Of a stretch of 64,000 nt of DNA, positions 8,198 to 16,241 are shown piece by piece; position 1 is the stretch's first letter, and every line of letters begins with the position of its first letter. The notes under the pieces were generated by a model that did not search any database, had not been told where the DNA came from, and saw only the letters and a program-made list of their open reading frames with translations. The DNA comes from Streptomyces cellostaticus (lineage in GTDB: Bacteria > Actinomycetota > Actinomycetes > Streptomycetales > Streptomycetaceae). Location of the stretch: the NCBI RefSeq assembly GCF_023630175.1, contig NZ_JALLIN010000012.1:1-64000 (forward strand), written 5' to 3'. The position numbers and the translations under genes are program-made.

Positions 8198-9933
8198 CCG
8201 TCCTCTTCCGCCCAGGACCAGCCGTCGTCCCGCGGGCGTCTGCGGCCGCGCGGGGGCTCCCGGTCGTGATCGTCCGTCCTGTGGTCGCCGGCGGGGTCCG
8301 GCCGGTACGCCGAGCCCGGCGCGGGCGCCCCGTCGTAGGCGTCGGGCGGGTAGGGCCCGGGCCGGTGGGCGCGGCCCGGGGACGGCTCCCGGTCCCGGTC
8401 GTCCCCCCGGTCGCGTTCCGCACGGTACGCCCGGCTCCACGGCTCACGGTCGTAGTCGTCCGCCGGGTCGGCTTGCGGCCGGTACGTGCCGCCCCACGAG
8501 GGCTCCCGGCCGTAGTCGTCCGCCGGGTAGGGCTCCGGGCGGCGGGCGGGTCCCCGGGACGGCCCCCGGTCCCGGTCGTCCCCCCGGTCGCGTTCCGCAC
8601 GGTACGCCGGGCTCCGCGGCGGCCCCGGGTCGTAGTCGTCCGCCGGTTCCAGCTCGGGCCGGGCCGTCCGGGCGCGCTGCGGCGGCCGGCCGTAGTCGTC
8701 CGCCCGGTCGGGTTCCGGTCGGTACGAGCCGCTCCACGAGGGCTCCCGGCCGTAGTCGTCCGCCGGGTAGGGCTCCGGGCGGCGGGCGGGTCCCCGGGAC
8801 GGCCCCCGATCGTGGTCGTCGGCCGGGTGGGGCTCGGTCCGGCGGTCGGTGCGGAACGGCGGTTCGTCCATGACGGCGTCGTCGTCCCGGTGGGTCTCGG
8901 CTCGGTGCACCTCCCGGGTGGACTCGATGCGGTGGCTCTCCGTCCGGTAGGTCTCCGCGCGGTGCGACTCGCCCCGGTGGGACGTCCGCCGGGGCGGTTC
9001 GTCCGACACCCACTCGGGGGTGAACGGCCCCTCGGCGGCGGCTTCGAGCTCGCGGGGCTCCCGGCGGGCCGGGACCGCTCCGATGGGCCCCTGGAGCGGG
9101 CGGCGCCGGCCCTGGTTGAGCAGGTCGAGGACCTGCGACTCCACGTCCGCGGCGTGCAGCTCGCCCTTGAGCGCCATGGTGTAGAGCCGGTCGACCCGTT
9201 CCCGCTCGTCCTGTCGGCCCTCCTGGCGGATCTTCTCCAGGAAGTCCTTGGCGCCCTCGGGGTCGGCGGCCAGCATGAAGCTGAGCTGCTCCAGCTCGCC
9301 GCCCTGCAGCATGCGCCGGAAGGAGTCCTGGCGGACCCGGGTGACCTCGGCGTCGGCCTGTGCCCCGCGCCGCTGCTTCGCGTACTCGATGGCCTCGTCG
9401 TTCACCCCGAGCCGGACGTACAGCCGCACCCGCAGGCCGAGTTCGTTGCCCAGGTCGCTCCAGCGGCCGCCGACGCACTCCCGGGTGATGACGCGGTTGG
9501 CCTGTTCGGCGTCGGTCACCCGGTAGGTCAGGGTAATCTCGCGCAGCCGTTCCAGGACCGGGGAGGTGAGCCGGGCCGCGACGTCGGTCACGACCTGGAC
9601 GGCGGCCAGGTAGGGGTCGTGCACCTCCCACTCGATGTCCACCTCGGCCTTGAAGAAGCTGGTGCCGCCCGCGGCCGGCAGTTCGAGCTGGAGCGGCGAG
9701 ACGTACGTGCCCTGCGCGACCTCGCAGATGTTGTAGGGCCGCGCCAGCGCACGCTTGTCCACGTGGCGCACCCCGGAGACGGTGATCACGCTGTAGCCGC
9801 CGTTGCGGTAGAACAGCACCGAGGCCCGCTGCGCGCTCGCCGCCGGGAGGGCGCCGAGCGGGGCGTACTCCCGCAGGAACGGTCCCGCGGGTGCCGGGCC
9901 CCCGGCCGCCGTCTCGTCCTCTTCCTCAGCCAT
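8194..9933 (-). CDS. SPFH/band-7-like protein with long disordered repeat tail
   Basis: 579 residues. The first 280 or so form a band-7-like domain: beta-strand segments from the N-terminus, then a long charged helix with ARLTSPVLERLREITLTYRV and a C-terminal helix DERERVDRLYTMALKGELHAADV. The remaining 300 residues are disordered and dominated by a 20-residue repeat encoded by 60-bp tandem repeats. There is no transmembrane helix, so unlike stomatin or flotillin it would need a partner for membrane contact; the neighbouring PycTM-like and vWA proteins are candidates. It overlaps the upstream gene by 8 bp and the downstream gene by ATGA. SPFH proteins usually build oligomeric scaffolds. The assignment to SPFH is by fold pattern and operon type, not by a single diagnostic motif. 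Confidence 0.7.
   Translation of the reverse strand: MAEEEDETAAGGPAPAGPFLREYAPLGALPAASAQRASVLFYRNGGYSVITVSGVRHVDKRALARPYNICEVAQGTYVSPLQLELPAAGGTSFFKAEVDIEWEVHDPYLAAVQVVTDVAARLTSPVLERLREITLTYRVTDAEQANRVITRECVGGRWSDLGNELGLRVRLYVRLGVNDEAIEYAKQRRGAQADAEVTRVRQDSFRRMLQGGELEQLSFMLAADPEGAKDFLEKIRQEGRQDERERVDRLYTMALKGELHAADVESQVLDLLNQGRRRPLQGPIGAVPARREPRELEAAAEGPFTPEWVSDEPPRRTSHRGESHRAETYRTESHRIESTREVHRAETHRDDDAVMDEPPFRTDRRTEPHPADDHDRGPSRGPARRPEPYPADDYGREPSWSGSYRPEPDRADDYGRPPQRARTARPELEPADDYDPGPPRSPAYRAERDRGDDRDRGPSRGPARRPEPYPADDYGREPSWGGTYRPQADPADDYDREPWSRAYRAERDRGDDRDREPSPGRAHRPGPYPPDAYDGAPAPGSAYRPDPAGDHRTDDHDREPPRGRRRPRDDGWSWAEEDG
8281..8880. repeat. 60-bp in-frame tandem repeats (about 9 copies) in the SPFH-like gene
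   Basis: A block with a 60-base period is visible directly. The string cgtagtcgtccgccgg recurs at the same phase near 8451, 8511, 8631, 8691 and 8751, with diverged copies between. Read on the minus strand each unit encodes 20 residues of the pattern YRPExDxADDYxREPSxG, alternating with an RAERDRGDDRDRxPSRG variant. Units are contiguous and in frame with no spacers. They are expected to expand and contract by recombination, so tail length probably varies between strains. Confidence 0.9.
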
Positions 9934-12475
9934 GCCTGTCCTCCTCGCGGGTCCTCTCCCGGCGCGTCCGCTCCCGGCGGTCCGGCCGCCGCTTCGTGAC
10001 GGCGAGCCACCACAGGTCGCGCGCCCGCGCGTCGGGGAGGGGGTTCTCGGGGTCGTTCATCATGTGGCGCAGCAGCCAGTCCAGCCGCCGCTGGTCGTGA
10101 TCCTCGGTGGCCAGCGCGGGCAGCAGTGCCGCGAGCCCCGGCCGGGTCCACTCGGTGCCGTCCTTGCGCACGGCGGACCGCAGCAGACGTTCCAGCGCGT
10201 CCATCGCCACGTCCCTGGCCCGGGCCGTGTTGAGCGTCGTCCACATCAGGTCGGCCATGGGGCCGACGAGTCGGGGGCGGGTGGCCGCCAGGGCGAGCGG
10301 CAGCGGCCAGTCGCCCCGGTCGCCCAGGGAGGCGTCGGGGTCCGCCGTCAGCACCTCGTCCACCGCGGTCAGCGACAGCCGTACGGTGGTCACGAGGCCC
10401 AGGTCCTGGTAGGGCTCGCGCTTGTGATGGGTCCAGTCGGCGATCCGCGTCAGCACCTGGTCCGCGTCCGGCAGCGCCAGCAGCCGCACGACGTTGAAGG
10501 AGGCGACCGCGAGCTGGTCGCCGTCGTCCCGGACGCCGATCCTGGCCAGCGCGTCCAGCGTGTCGTCCATGGTGGCCGCCCCGTTGCCGTAGCCCAGCGC
10601 CATCGCCGCCGTCCAGCGCAGCGCCTTGGTGCCGTTGCGGCTCCAGTCGCCGACCAGCCGGTGCACCGTCCCGCGGTGGGTCCCGTGGCCGGCGGCCTGG
10701 TCCAGGGTGGTCGCCGCGAAGACCCTGCGGCGGGGCGTGACCGCCTCGGCGAGCGGCCGCACCAGCTCGGTGTAGCCGTGGTCGAAGTCGCGTACGCACA
10801 GCTCGCCGGCGGCGACCGCGGCCCGCATCCACACCTGGGGGCGCGGATCGTCCGCGAGCAGTCTGAGCCAGCGCACCACGGGGGCCCGGACCGGGAAGTG
10901 CCGGTCCCAGACCTCGCTCAGCACCGCCGAGGGCAGGGCGGTGCCCCGGTACCAGATCAGCCGGGCCGGGACCTCGCCGCCCGCCACCTCGACCCGTCCG
11001 TCGGTCACCTCGGCGCGCGAGAGCGCCAGGTCGGCCTCCGGGTCGTCGCAGAACAGCGGGCGGGCCGGGGTGTTGTCGGGGTCGCACTGGACGGACAGTT
11101 CCCAGGTCAGCAGGTGGGCGGCGGCGGCCACCGCGCTGTGCGAGGCGCCACCGAGCACGGCCAGGGCGATCCGGAACGCCACCGGGTGGAACAGGGACGC
11201 CGTGTCCGGGCGCCCGGCGCCGTTCTCGCCGGCGGCGGGCCGCGCCGTCAGCGCCCGGTCCACCCCGGCGAACCACTCCTGGACCTGGCTCGCGGCCAGG
11301 CTCCGGCAGCCGGTCAGCAACTCCTCGTAGGAGATGTCGCCGAGCACATGGCCGGCCAGCAGGGAAGCGAGGAGTTCGGCCTCCGCCGGGCGCAGGTCCT
11401 TCAGCCCGACGACGCCCTCGACCTCCTCGCGGGCCCACAGTTCCTCGGCGCGGGCCAGCAGTTCGGCGGTACCCGACCCGCCGTCCGGTGCCCGGTCGGC
11501 GTGGCGCTCCAGCCGTTCCAGCAGCCGGGTGCGCAGCAGTTCACGGGTGGGCGCGGGCGGGCAGAGCATGCCGTACCGGCCGGCGAGCAGCGCGTTGGCG
11601 GCCGACCCGACGGTGACGACGAGGACCGCGTAGGCCGCGCGGCGGTCCAGGGCCGCGGCGAGCTCGTCCAGGTCCATTTCGGCGGGCGGCACCGCGCCGG
11701 GCCGGGTCAGGGACAGCTCCAGCAGGTAGCCGGTGGCGCTCGGTGTCTCCTCGCCGTCGCCGCGTGCGTGGCCCAGCGACTCGGCGAGCTGACGGACCCC
11801 TCCGTCCGGGTCGACCCGCCGCACCCGTGATCCGGTGCCGGACTCCGGGGCGTTCTCGTCGGCGGCTGCGGTGGTGGCCGCGGTGGTGACCTCGTCGAGG
11901 AGGGAGAGCGCCGTGCTGGTGCGGCCGGTGCCCGGTGCGGCGCCGAGGACCAGCAGCCGGCGGGCGCGCAGCGCGTTGCGCAGCCGCAGGTAGCCGTCCG
12001 GCTCCACGTGGACGCGGCGCAGCCGGCGCAGTTCCTCGTCGGGCACCGGCCCGCTGCGCATGCCGGCGCCGGACCGGCGGGCGTCCAGGTGGAGGTTGAC
12101 GTCGCCGATGAGAGCGCTGTGGAAGTACGAGCGGTCGAAGCGGGTCAGGTCGCGGCCGACGTCGAACAGCAGTTGGGTGGCGCGGCGGGTCCGCGCGGCG
12201 GCGGCGAGGTCGGTGGGGCCGTCCTCGCTCTGCTCCGCGGCGAGGGGGTCGCGGGTGTACTCCTTGATCCGCCCGGCGGCGCGCTCCCGTTCCCGTTCGC
12301 GTTCCTTCTCCCGTTCGGCCGCCTCGTCCTCCGCGCCGTCGTCCTTGCCGGAGCCGCCGTCGTCGCGGGCCCGCTCGTCGCGGCCCTTGCCGTCCTCGGG
12401 GTCGGGCGAGCGGTCCTGGTCGGGCCGGTCGGGGGCGTCGTCGGCCGGGGCGTCCGGCTGCCTGTCGTCGCTCAT
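9926..12475 (-). CDS. P-loop protein with degenerate Walker A and repeat-like C-terminal region, 849 aa
   Basis: The first 80 residues are disordered, with a run of alternating Arg and Glu around 56-66. GAAPGTGRTS at 178-187 has the spacing of a Walker A loop, G-x4-G-[K/R]-[T/S], but carries Arg where Lys is normal. A hydrophobic strand (YAVLVVTV) about 100 residues later may be the Walker B strand. The C-terminal 450 residues contain helical segments rich in Leu, Ala and Arg that look like HEAT-type repeats (for example RWTAAMALGYGN and DQLAVASFNVVRLLAL). The overall plan resembles NACHT/STAND-like or effector-associated proteins. The start ATG 12475 overlaps the cyclase stop (ATGA). It is probably the scaffold or switch of the operon. 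ATP binding is uncertain because of the K-to-R change. Confidence 0.75.
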   Translation of the reverse strand: MSDDRQPDAPADDAPDRPDQDRSPDPEDGKGRDERARDDGGSGKDDGAEDEAAEREKERERERERAAGRIKEYTRDPLAAEQSEDGPTDLAAAARTRRATQLLFDVGRDLTRFDRSYFHSALIGDVNLHLDARRSGAGMRSGPVPDEELRRLRRVHVEPDGYLRLRNALRARRLLVLGAAPGTGRTSTALSLLDEVTTAATTAAADENAPESGTGSRVRRVDPDGGVRQLAESLGHARGDGEETPSATGYLLELSLTRPGAVPPAEMDLDELAAALDRRAAYAVLVVTVGSAANALLAGRYGMLCPPAPTRELLRTRLLERLERHADRAPDGGSGTAELLARAEELWAREEVEGVVGLKDLRPAEAELLASLLAGHVLGDISYEELLTGCRSLAASQVQEWFAGVDRALTARPAAGENGAGRPDTASLFHPVAFRIALAVLGGASHSAVAAAAHLLTWELSVQCDPDNTPARPLFCDDPEADLALSRAEVTDGRVEVAGGEVPARLIWYRGTALPSAVLSEVWDRHFPVRAPVVRWLRLLADDPRPQVWMRAAVAAGELCVRDFDHGYTELVRPLAEAVTPRRRVFAATTLDQAAGHGTHRGTVHRLVGDWSRNGTKALRWTAAMALGYGNGAATMDDTLDALARIGVRDDGDQLAVASFNVVRLLALPDADQVLTRIADWTHHKREPYQDLGLVTTVRLSLTAVDEVLTADPDASLGDRGDWPLPLALAATRPRLVGPMADLMWTTLNTARARDVAMDALERLLRSAVRKDGTEWTRPGLAALLPALATEDHDQRRLDWLLRHMMNDPENPLPDARARDLWWLAVTKRRPDRRERTRRERTREEDRHG

Positions 12476-13332
12476 GCGCCTCGGCCCTTCCGCCGTTCGT
12501 CGTCGCGGTCGGTGACGCGGCCGATGTGCACGGGCTGCTGGTAGACGTTGTCGTGGTGCTCGGACATGTCACCGTGCACCGTGTACCGGCTGCCGGAGGG
12601 GGGCTCCCGGTCCGGCCCGGCCGCCGGCGCGGCGTCGGCGCCGGTGTGCGCCGCCTCCGCCGCGCCGGCGGCCGGGTCGTCCCCGGGGCCGGGCGGCGGC
12701 ACGTCGGCGGTGCTCCCGGACGGGGGGTCGGCGGGGATCTCCGGGGCGGGCAGGCCCGGCAGCAGGCACCAGGCGGTGACCTCGCCCTCCTTGAGCCGCA
12801 GCCGGACCCGGGCGTACTGGCCGGGCTCGATGAACTTGCCGCCGCCGCTGACCACGTCCTCGTACAGGGACTGCGAGGTGACCAGGACCAGGTCGGCCCC
12901 GTTGTCGTCGAGGAGGCGGCGGGCCGCGGAGGAGTCGGCCAGCCGGCAGGCCAGGTCGACCGCGCGTCCGCTGATGCCCCGCTCGTCGTGCCGGACGGGG
13001 CCGACGTGCATGCCGATGCGCAGTCCCAGGGGGACGCGCAGCCCCCGGTTCTCGTCCCGCAGCTTCTCACGCACCTCGACCAGCCACAGGCCGAGCAGCC
13101 GGCTCACCGGGATGCGGCCGGTGACCGCCACGAGCACACCGTCCCCGCGGTCCTCCAGGTGGAGGGCGTCGCGGGGCACCGAAGCGTGGGTGAACGCCGT
13201 CTCCAGCACCCGGTAGATCCGGGCGCGCATCCGCGGCTTGTCGACGTCGTCGTACTCCCCGGACCGTCTGGCGTCGACGCTGATCACCAACTCGTAGTGT
13301 TCCTCGGTGATTTCCGGTGCGTCGTGGTTCAC
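12472..13332 (-). CDS. Class III nucleotidyl cyclase-like protein
   Basis: 286 residues. Residues 10-185 follow the class III cyclase homology domain. A first metal aspartate is likely at D20 (VISVDARRS), the second is D64 in RGDG, and GMHVGPV at 108-114 precedes SGRAVDLACRL. The base-recognition position three residues before the GD is Glu60, as in guanylyl cyclases rather than the Lys of adenylyl cyclases. The usual Asn of the N-x3-R motif is Asp126, while Arg130 is kept. The last 90 residues are a Pro/Gly/Asp-rich tail. The start GTG 13332 has GCAGGGGGCACGG upstream. It may make a cyclic nucleotide for the PycTM-like effector and/or the adjacent Crp regulator, or it may be a catalytically dead sensor domain. 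The sequence alone cannot decide between these. Confidence 0.75.
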   Translation of the reverse strand: MNHDAPEITEEHYELVISVDARRSGEYDDVDKPRMRARIYRVLETAFTHASVPRDALHLEDRGDGVLVAVTGRIPVSRLLGLWLVEVREKLRDENRGLRVPLGLRIGMHVGPVRHDERGISGRAVDLACRLADSSAARRLLDDNGADLVLVTSQSLYEDVVSGGGKFIEPGQYARVRLRLKEGEVTAWCLLPGLPAPEIPADPPSGSTADVPPPGPGDDPAAGAAEAAHTGADAAPAAGPDREPPSGSRYTVHGDMSEHHDNVYQQPVHIGRVTDRDDERRKGRGA

Positions 13333-13404
13333 CCGTGCCCCCTGCAGTGCTGTCCGCTCATGGATGAGGTGGTCGTCCCAACAGCGTCGGGCCCGGGACG
13401 CGGG

Positions 13405-13430
13405 GCCGTCTGTAGCCGTTTACACACGGC
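13405..13430. promoter_or_regulatory. 26-bp inverted repeat between crp-like and cyclase genes (candidate Crp operator)
   Basis: The arms are GCCGTCTGTA (13405-13414) and TACACACGGC (13421-13430), separated by six bases. They match at 9 of 10 positions. The TGTA-N6-TACA core has the geometry of Crp/Fnr sites. It sits 73 bp upstream of the cyclase start and 11 bp beyond the crp stop codon. The same sequence could fold as a hairpin terminator, but there is no T-run. Confidence 0.6.
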
Positions 13431-13440
13431 GGGCGGTGCG

Positions 13441-14163
13441 TTACTCGTGATGGCCGTCCGCGAGGAGGGCGAGCAGGGCCGGGTCGAGGATCTCGACCAT
13501 CCGGTTGCCGGTGCGCACGATGCGCTGGCTGCGCAGCAGCCGCAGGGCCTTGGCGACGGCCTCCCGGGTGGCGCCGATGGTGGCGGCCAGCTCGTCCTGG
13601 GCCAGGTGGACGACGGAGCCGGCGGGCGGGGGGCCGGACGGGCGGACCGACGCGGAGGGGGTGTAGGGGCCCGCGGGTTCGGCCGCGGCGAGTTCGCTGA
13701 GCCGGCCGGCCAGGCGCTGCAGGACGGTGAGGGAGGCGAGCGCGGACCGTTCCTGGTCGGCGCTGCGCAGCCGGAAGGTGAGCTGGCGTATCACCAGTCC
13801 GCTGACGCGGGGATGCAGGGCGAGGAAGCGCCGGAAGGCGTCCCCGGATATGAGCTGGGCCTGTATCGGGCCGAGGGCGCGCACGGTCGCACTGCGCGGA
13901 TGCGGGTCCAGCGCGGCCATCTCGCCGAGCAGTTCACCGGGTCCGCGCAGGCCGAGTATCAGCCGGGTGGCGCCGCGGTCGGTGGAGACGGAGACGGTGA
14001 CCCAGCCCTCGATGAGGATCAGCACATGGCTGGACCGGTCGCCCTCGGTGAGGAGGTGGGCGTCGGGCGGGAAGTGCTTCCGGTTGCCGAGGGCCATGAC
14101 GCCCTCGCGCTCCTGCGCGGACAGAGACTGCGCGAACGCAAGGTCATTGCCGAGCAGCCCCAT
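13441..14163 (-). CDS. Crp/Fnr-family transcriptional regulator with cyclic-nucleotide-binding domain
   Basis: 240 residues. The N-terminal beta-roll contains the phosphate-binding-cassette pattern GELLGEMAALDPHPRSATVRAL split across residues of about 84-105, including the G-E-[LM] and R-S-A-T elements that contact a cyclic nucleotide in Crp. A dimerisation helix follows, then a Crp-type helix-turn-helix (AQDELAATIGATREAVAKAL) and a winged end. ATG 14163 has GGGGGG seven bases upstream. A GTG six bases earlier is possible but poorly placed. It is the gene immediately upstream of the cyclase and reads in the same direction, so it probably senses a cyclic nucleotide and controls the operon, but it could be an unrelated neighbour. 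The likely operator is the 13405-13430 inverted repeat. Confidence 0.88.
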   Translation of the reverse strand: MGLLGNDLAFAQSLSAQEREGVMALGNRKHFPPDAHLLTEGDRSSHVLILIEGWVTVSVSTDRGATRLILGLRGPGELLGEMAALDPHPRSATVRALGPIQAQLISGDAFRRFLALHPRVSGLVIRQLTFRLRSADQERSALASLTVLQRLAGRLSELAAAEPAGPYTPSASVRPSGPPPAGSVVHLAQDELAATIGATREAVAKALRLLRSQRIVRTGNRMVEILDPALLALLADGHHE

Positions 14164-14492
14164 GGCCACGCCCCCCGCCGCAGTGCCGATGGCCGGTTTT
14201 TCGATGGCGTTGATGGTGGCAGAGTGTCGTTTTCAGGCGAGTGAATTGCGCCACATCGGGGGTACCGTCCGGTAATGACGGATCTGCCAGGTAGGTCTTA
14301 CGGGCAGCGCGTCTCCAGGAACCGATCCGGCCGCCGGGCGCGGTGGCGCGAGGCCGTTCCGGCCACCGGTGTCGATCAGCCAGGACGAGGTCAGACCCCC
14401 TTGCGGGTGACTCCTCGCATAAATGCGCCAGGTCGGCGAGCGGGGGGATTTGGCGAGAACTCAGGTTATCCGAGGGCGTGGCGCCGCGGATT
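14164..14492. other. Intergenic region upstream of crp-like gene
   Basis: No credible gene. It carries the promoter region of the crp-like gene. A short inverted repeat TACCG-TC-CGGTA lies at 14263-14274 and could be an autoregulatory site. The rest, up to the CBM2-fusion stop codon, shows no clear structure. Confidence 0.5.
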
Positions 14493-15992
14493 TCAGCCTG
14501 CGGCGCAGGTCTCCCCGTTGAGCGTGAACTCGCGCGGTGTCCGGTTCCGGTCCCGCCAGGACGCGATGAAACCGAAGGACAGCGCCGAGCGCGCGGCGAC
14601 GGACCTGTCGTAGTCGGCGGCGGTGGCGGTGACCCGGGAGCCCTCCTGACGGGCGGTCGCGTCCCACATCCGGCCGACCTGCTGGCCGTCGGGGAAGCTC
14701 CAGGCCACCTGCCAGCCGGTGAGGGCCTCGGCGGTGGTGACGGTGACGGTGGCCTGGAAGCCGTCGGGCCACTGGTCGACCACGTCGTAGGCGACCTGGC
14801 AGGCGGGGACCTGCGGGCCGGCGGGGCCCGCGCCGGTGGTGGCGGAGGAGGTGCCCTGGGGTTCGGGGCCGGGGTCCCCTGTCGCGCGCCGGGTCCGGGG
14901 AGCGGTCGTGGACGGGGTGGCGGAGGCCGGCTCCCGGGGCGCGGAGTCCCCGGAGACCGATGCGGTGGGCGCCGGGGAGCCGCCGGTCACCGGGAAGGCA
15001 CCGGGGTCGGCGACGGGCCGGCGGTCGTCGCGGGCCGCCGCCTCCTCGCTCCCGGAGCCGCCGAAGGGCATCAGCGACACCCCGAGCGCCAGGGCCGACA
15101 ACAGGACCGCCGCCGCCAGCAGGCCGCCGCGCAGCGCCCGGCCGGGGCCCGCGGGCTCCTCCGGTTCGCCGCCGGCGCCGGCCGCGTCCGGACGGCCGGC
15201 ACCCAGCCGGACCTCGGCGGCGCGCCGCCTGCGCTCCAGATAGGCGAGGCCGCCCCAGCCGACGGCACCAGCGGCGATCGCGGCGGGCAGACCGTCGCCG
15301 TGCAGGCGCAGACAGGCCGCGGCCTCCGCGCACCGCGCGCAGGTGGCGAGGTGCCGGGAGAGGTCGGCCGGCGTCTCGGCGCCGGCCGACCGGGTCACCG
15401 CGTCCAGCAGCCGGGCGTACGCGCGGCACTCCGCGCCCGCCGGCGAGTCGAGGTGCGCGCGGTGGCAGCGGCCCCGGAACTGGTTCCGGACCCGGTCGAG
15501 TTCGTCGGCGGCCGTGGCCGGGTCCAGGCCCAGCCGGCGGGCCACGGCGGGCAGTGGCAGCGACTCCACCTCGGCGAGCCACAGCAGCGCGGCGTCCGAC
15601 CCCGGCATGTCCCTCAGGCCCCGCAGCGCGATCGGCCGTCCCGGCGGCGGCCCGGCGAACCGGGCGGCCCGGCCGGAGTTGAGCCACAGCCGCAGGTCCG
15701 GGTCCAGCTTGTGCCCCTGCCCGCCGGCCTCCCAGCCCGCGGCCGTGTTCCGCACCTCGGTGAGCAGTTCAGGGATCGCCGGCAGCCTGCCCGGGCGCGG
15801 GCCCGGGCCGCGCCCGGGGACGGTCGCGACGGCGCGCAGCTCGCGCAGGCCCGACGTGAAGGCCTCGGTCGCGAGCTGATGAGCCGTCGCCGGCCCGGAG
15901 GTGCACAGGTCGGCGTAGCTGAGCACCGCGTCCCAGCACTCCGAGAACAGGTCCGCCTCGGTGGCGTCCTGAGGGGCCGGCAGGTCGGGCAT
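14493..15992 (-). CDS. Sigma-factor-like / zinc-finger / transmembrane / CBM2 cellulose-binding fusion protein
   Basis: 499 residues in four parts. Residues 1-190 resemble an ECF sigma factor (helical, with an LPLPAVARRLGLDPATAADEL segment like region 4). HLATCARC near residue 220 is the H-x3-C-x2-C motif of anti-sigma zinc fingers. A single transmembrane helix lies near 288-308. After a Pro/Ser/Thr linker, a C-terminal family 2 carbohydrate-binding module (about 400-499) begins with a cysteine and ends NGETCAAG, with the conserved W residues of the family (GWQVAW, ASWRDRN). The predicted layout is cytoplasmic regulator inside, cellulose- or chitin-binding module outside. CAGGAG precedes the ATG at 15992. 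No partner gene is adjacent. Substrate and regulatory target are unknown. Confidence 0.85.
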   Translation of the reverse strand: MPDLPAPQDATEADLFSECWDAVLSYADLCTSGPATAHQLATEAFTSGLRELRAVATVPGRGPGPRPGRLPAIPELLTEVRNTAAGWEAGGQGHKLDPDLRLWLNSGRAARFAGPPPGRPIALRGLRDMPGSDAALLWLAEVESLPLPAVARRLGLDPATAADELDRVRNQFRGRCHRAHLDSPAGAECRAYARLLDAVTRSAGAETPADLSRHLATCARCAEAAACLRLHGDGLPAAIAAGAVGWGGLAYLERRRRAAEVRLGAGRPDAAGAGGEPEEPAGPGRALRGGLLAAAVLLSALALGVSLMPFGGSGSEEAAARDDRRPVADPGAFPVTGGSPAPTASVSGDSAPREPASATPSTTAPRTRRATGDPGPEPQGTSSATTGAGPAGPQVPACQVAYDVVDQWPDGFQATVTVTTAEALTGWQVAWSFPDGQQVGRMWDATARQEGSRVTATAADYDRSVAARSALSFGFIASWRDRNRTPREFTLNGETCAAG

Positions 15993-16241
15993 GGCACTCC
16001 TGCATCCACGGGCGAGGTCAACTCACTGCACAAATAGAGGAGTTGGCTAAACCTCGCGACGGGCGGGAGCCTTTCACGCCGCCGACACAACTGACAAGCG
16101 CCATGTTCAAACCGGGTGATCACGGCGTCGCCCGCCGTGACCGGCCGCGGCCGGGCCCGCCACTCCCGTCTGTCATACGGGCGCGGGCCCCGTTCCGCTC
16201 ACCGCCCGGGCACCTTCCGGCGAACGGGCGTCCGCAGGTGG

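Noticed and set aside
8281..8880. CRISPR array
   Set aside because: Units are contiguous, in frame and 60 bp each with no spacers, so they are a coding tandem repeat.
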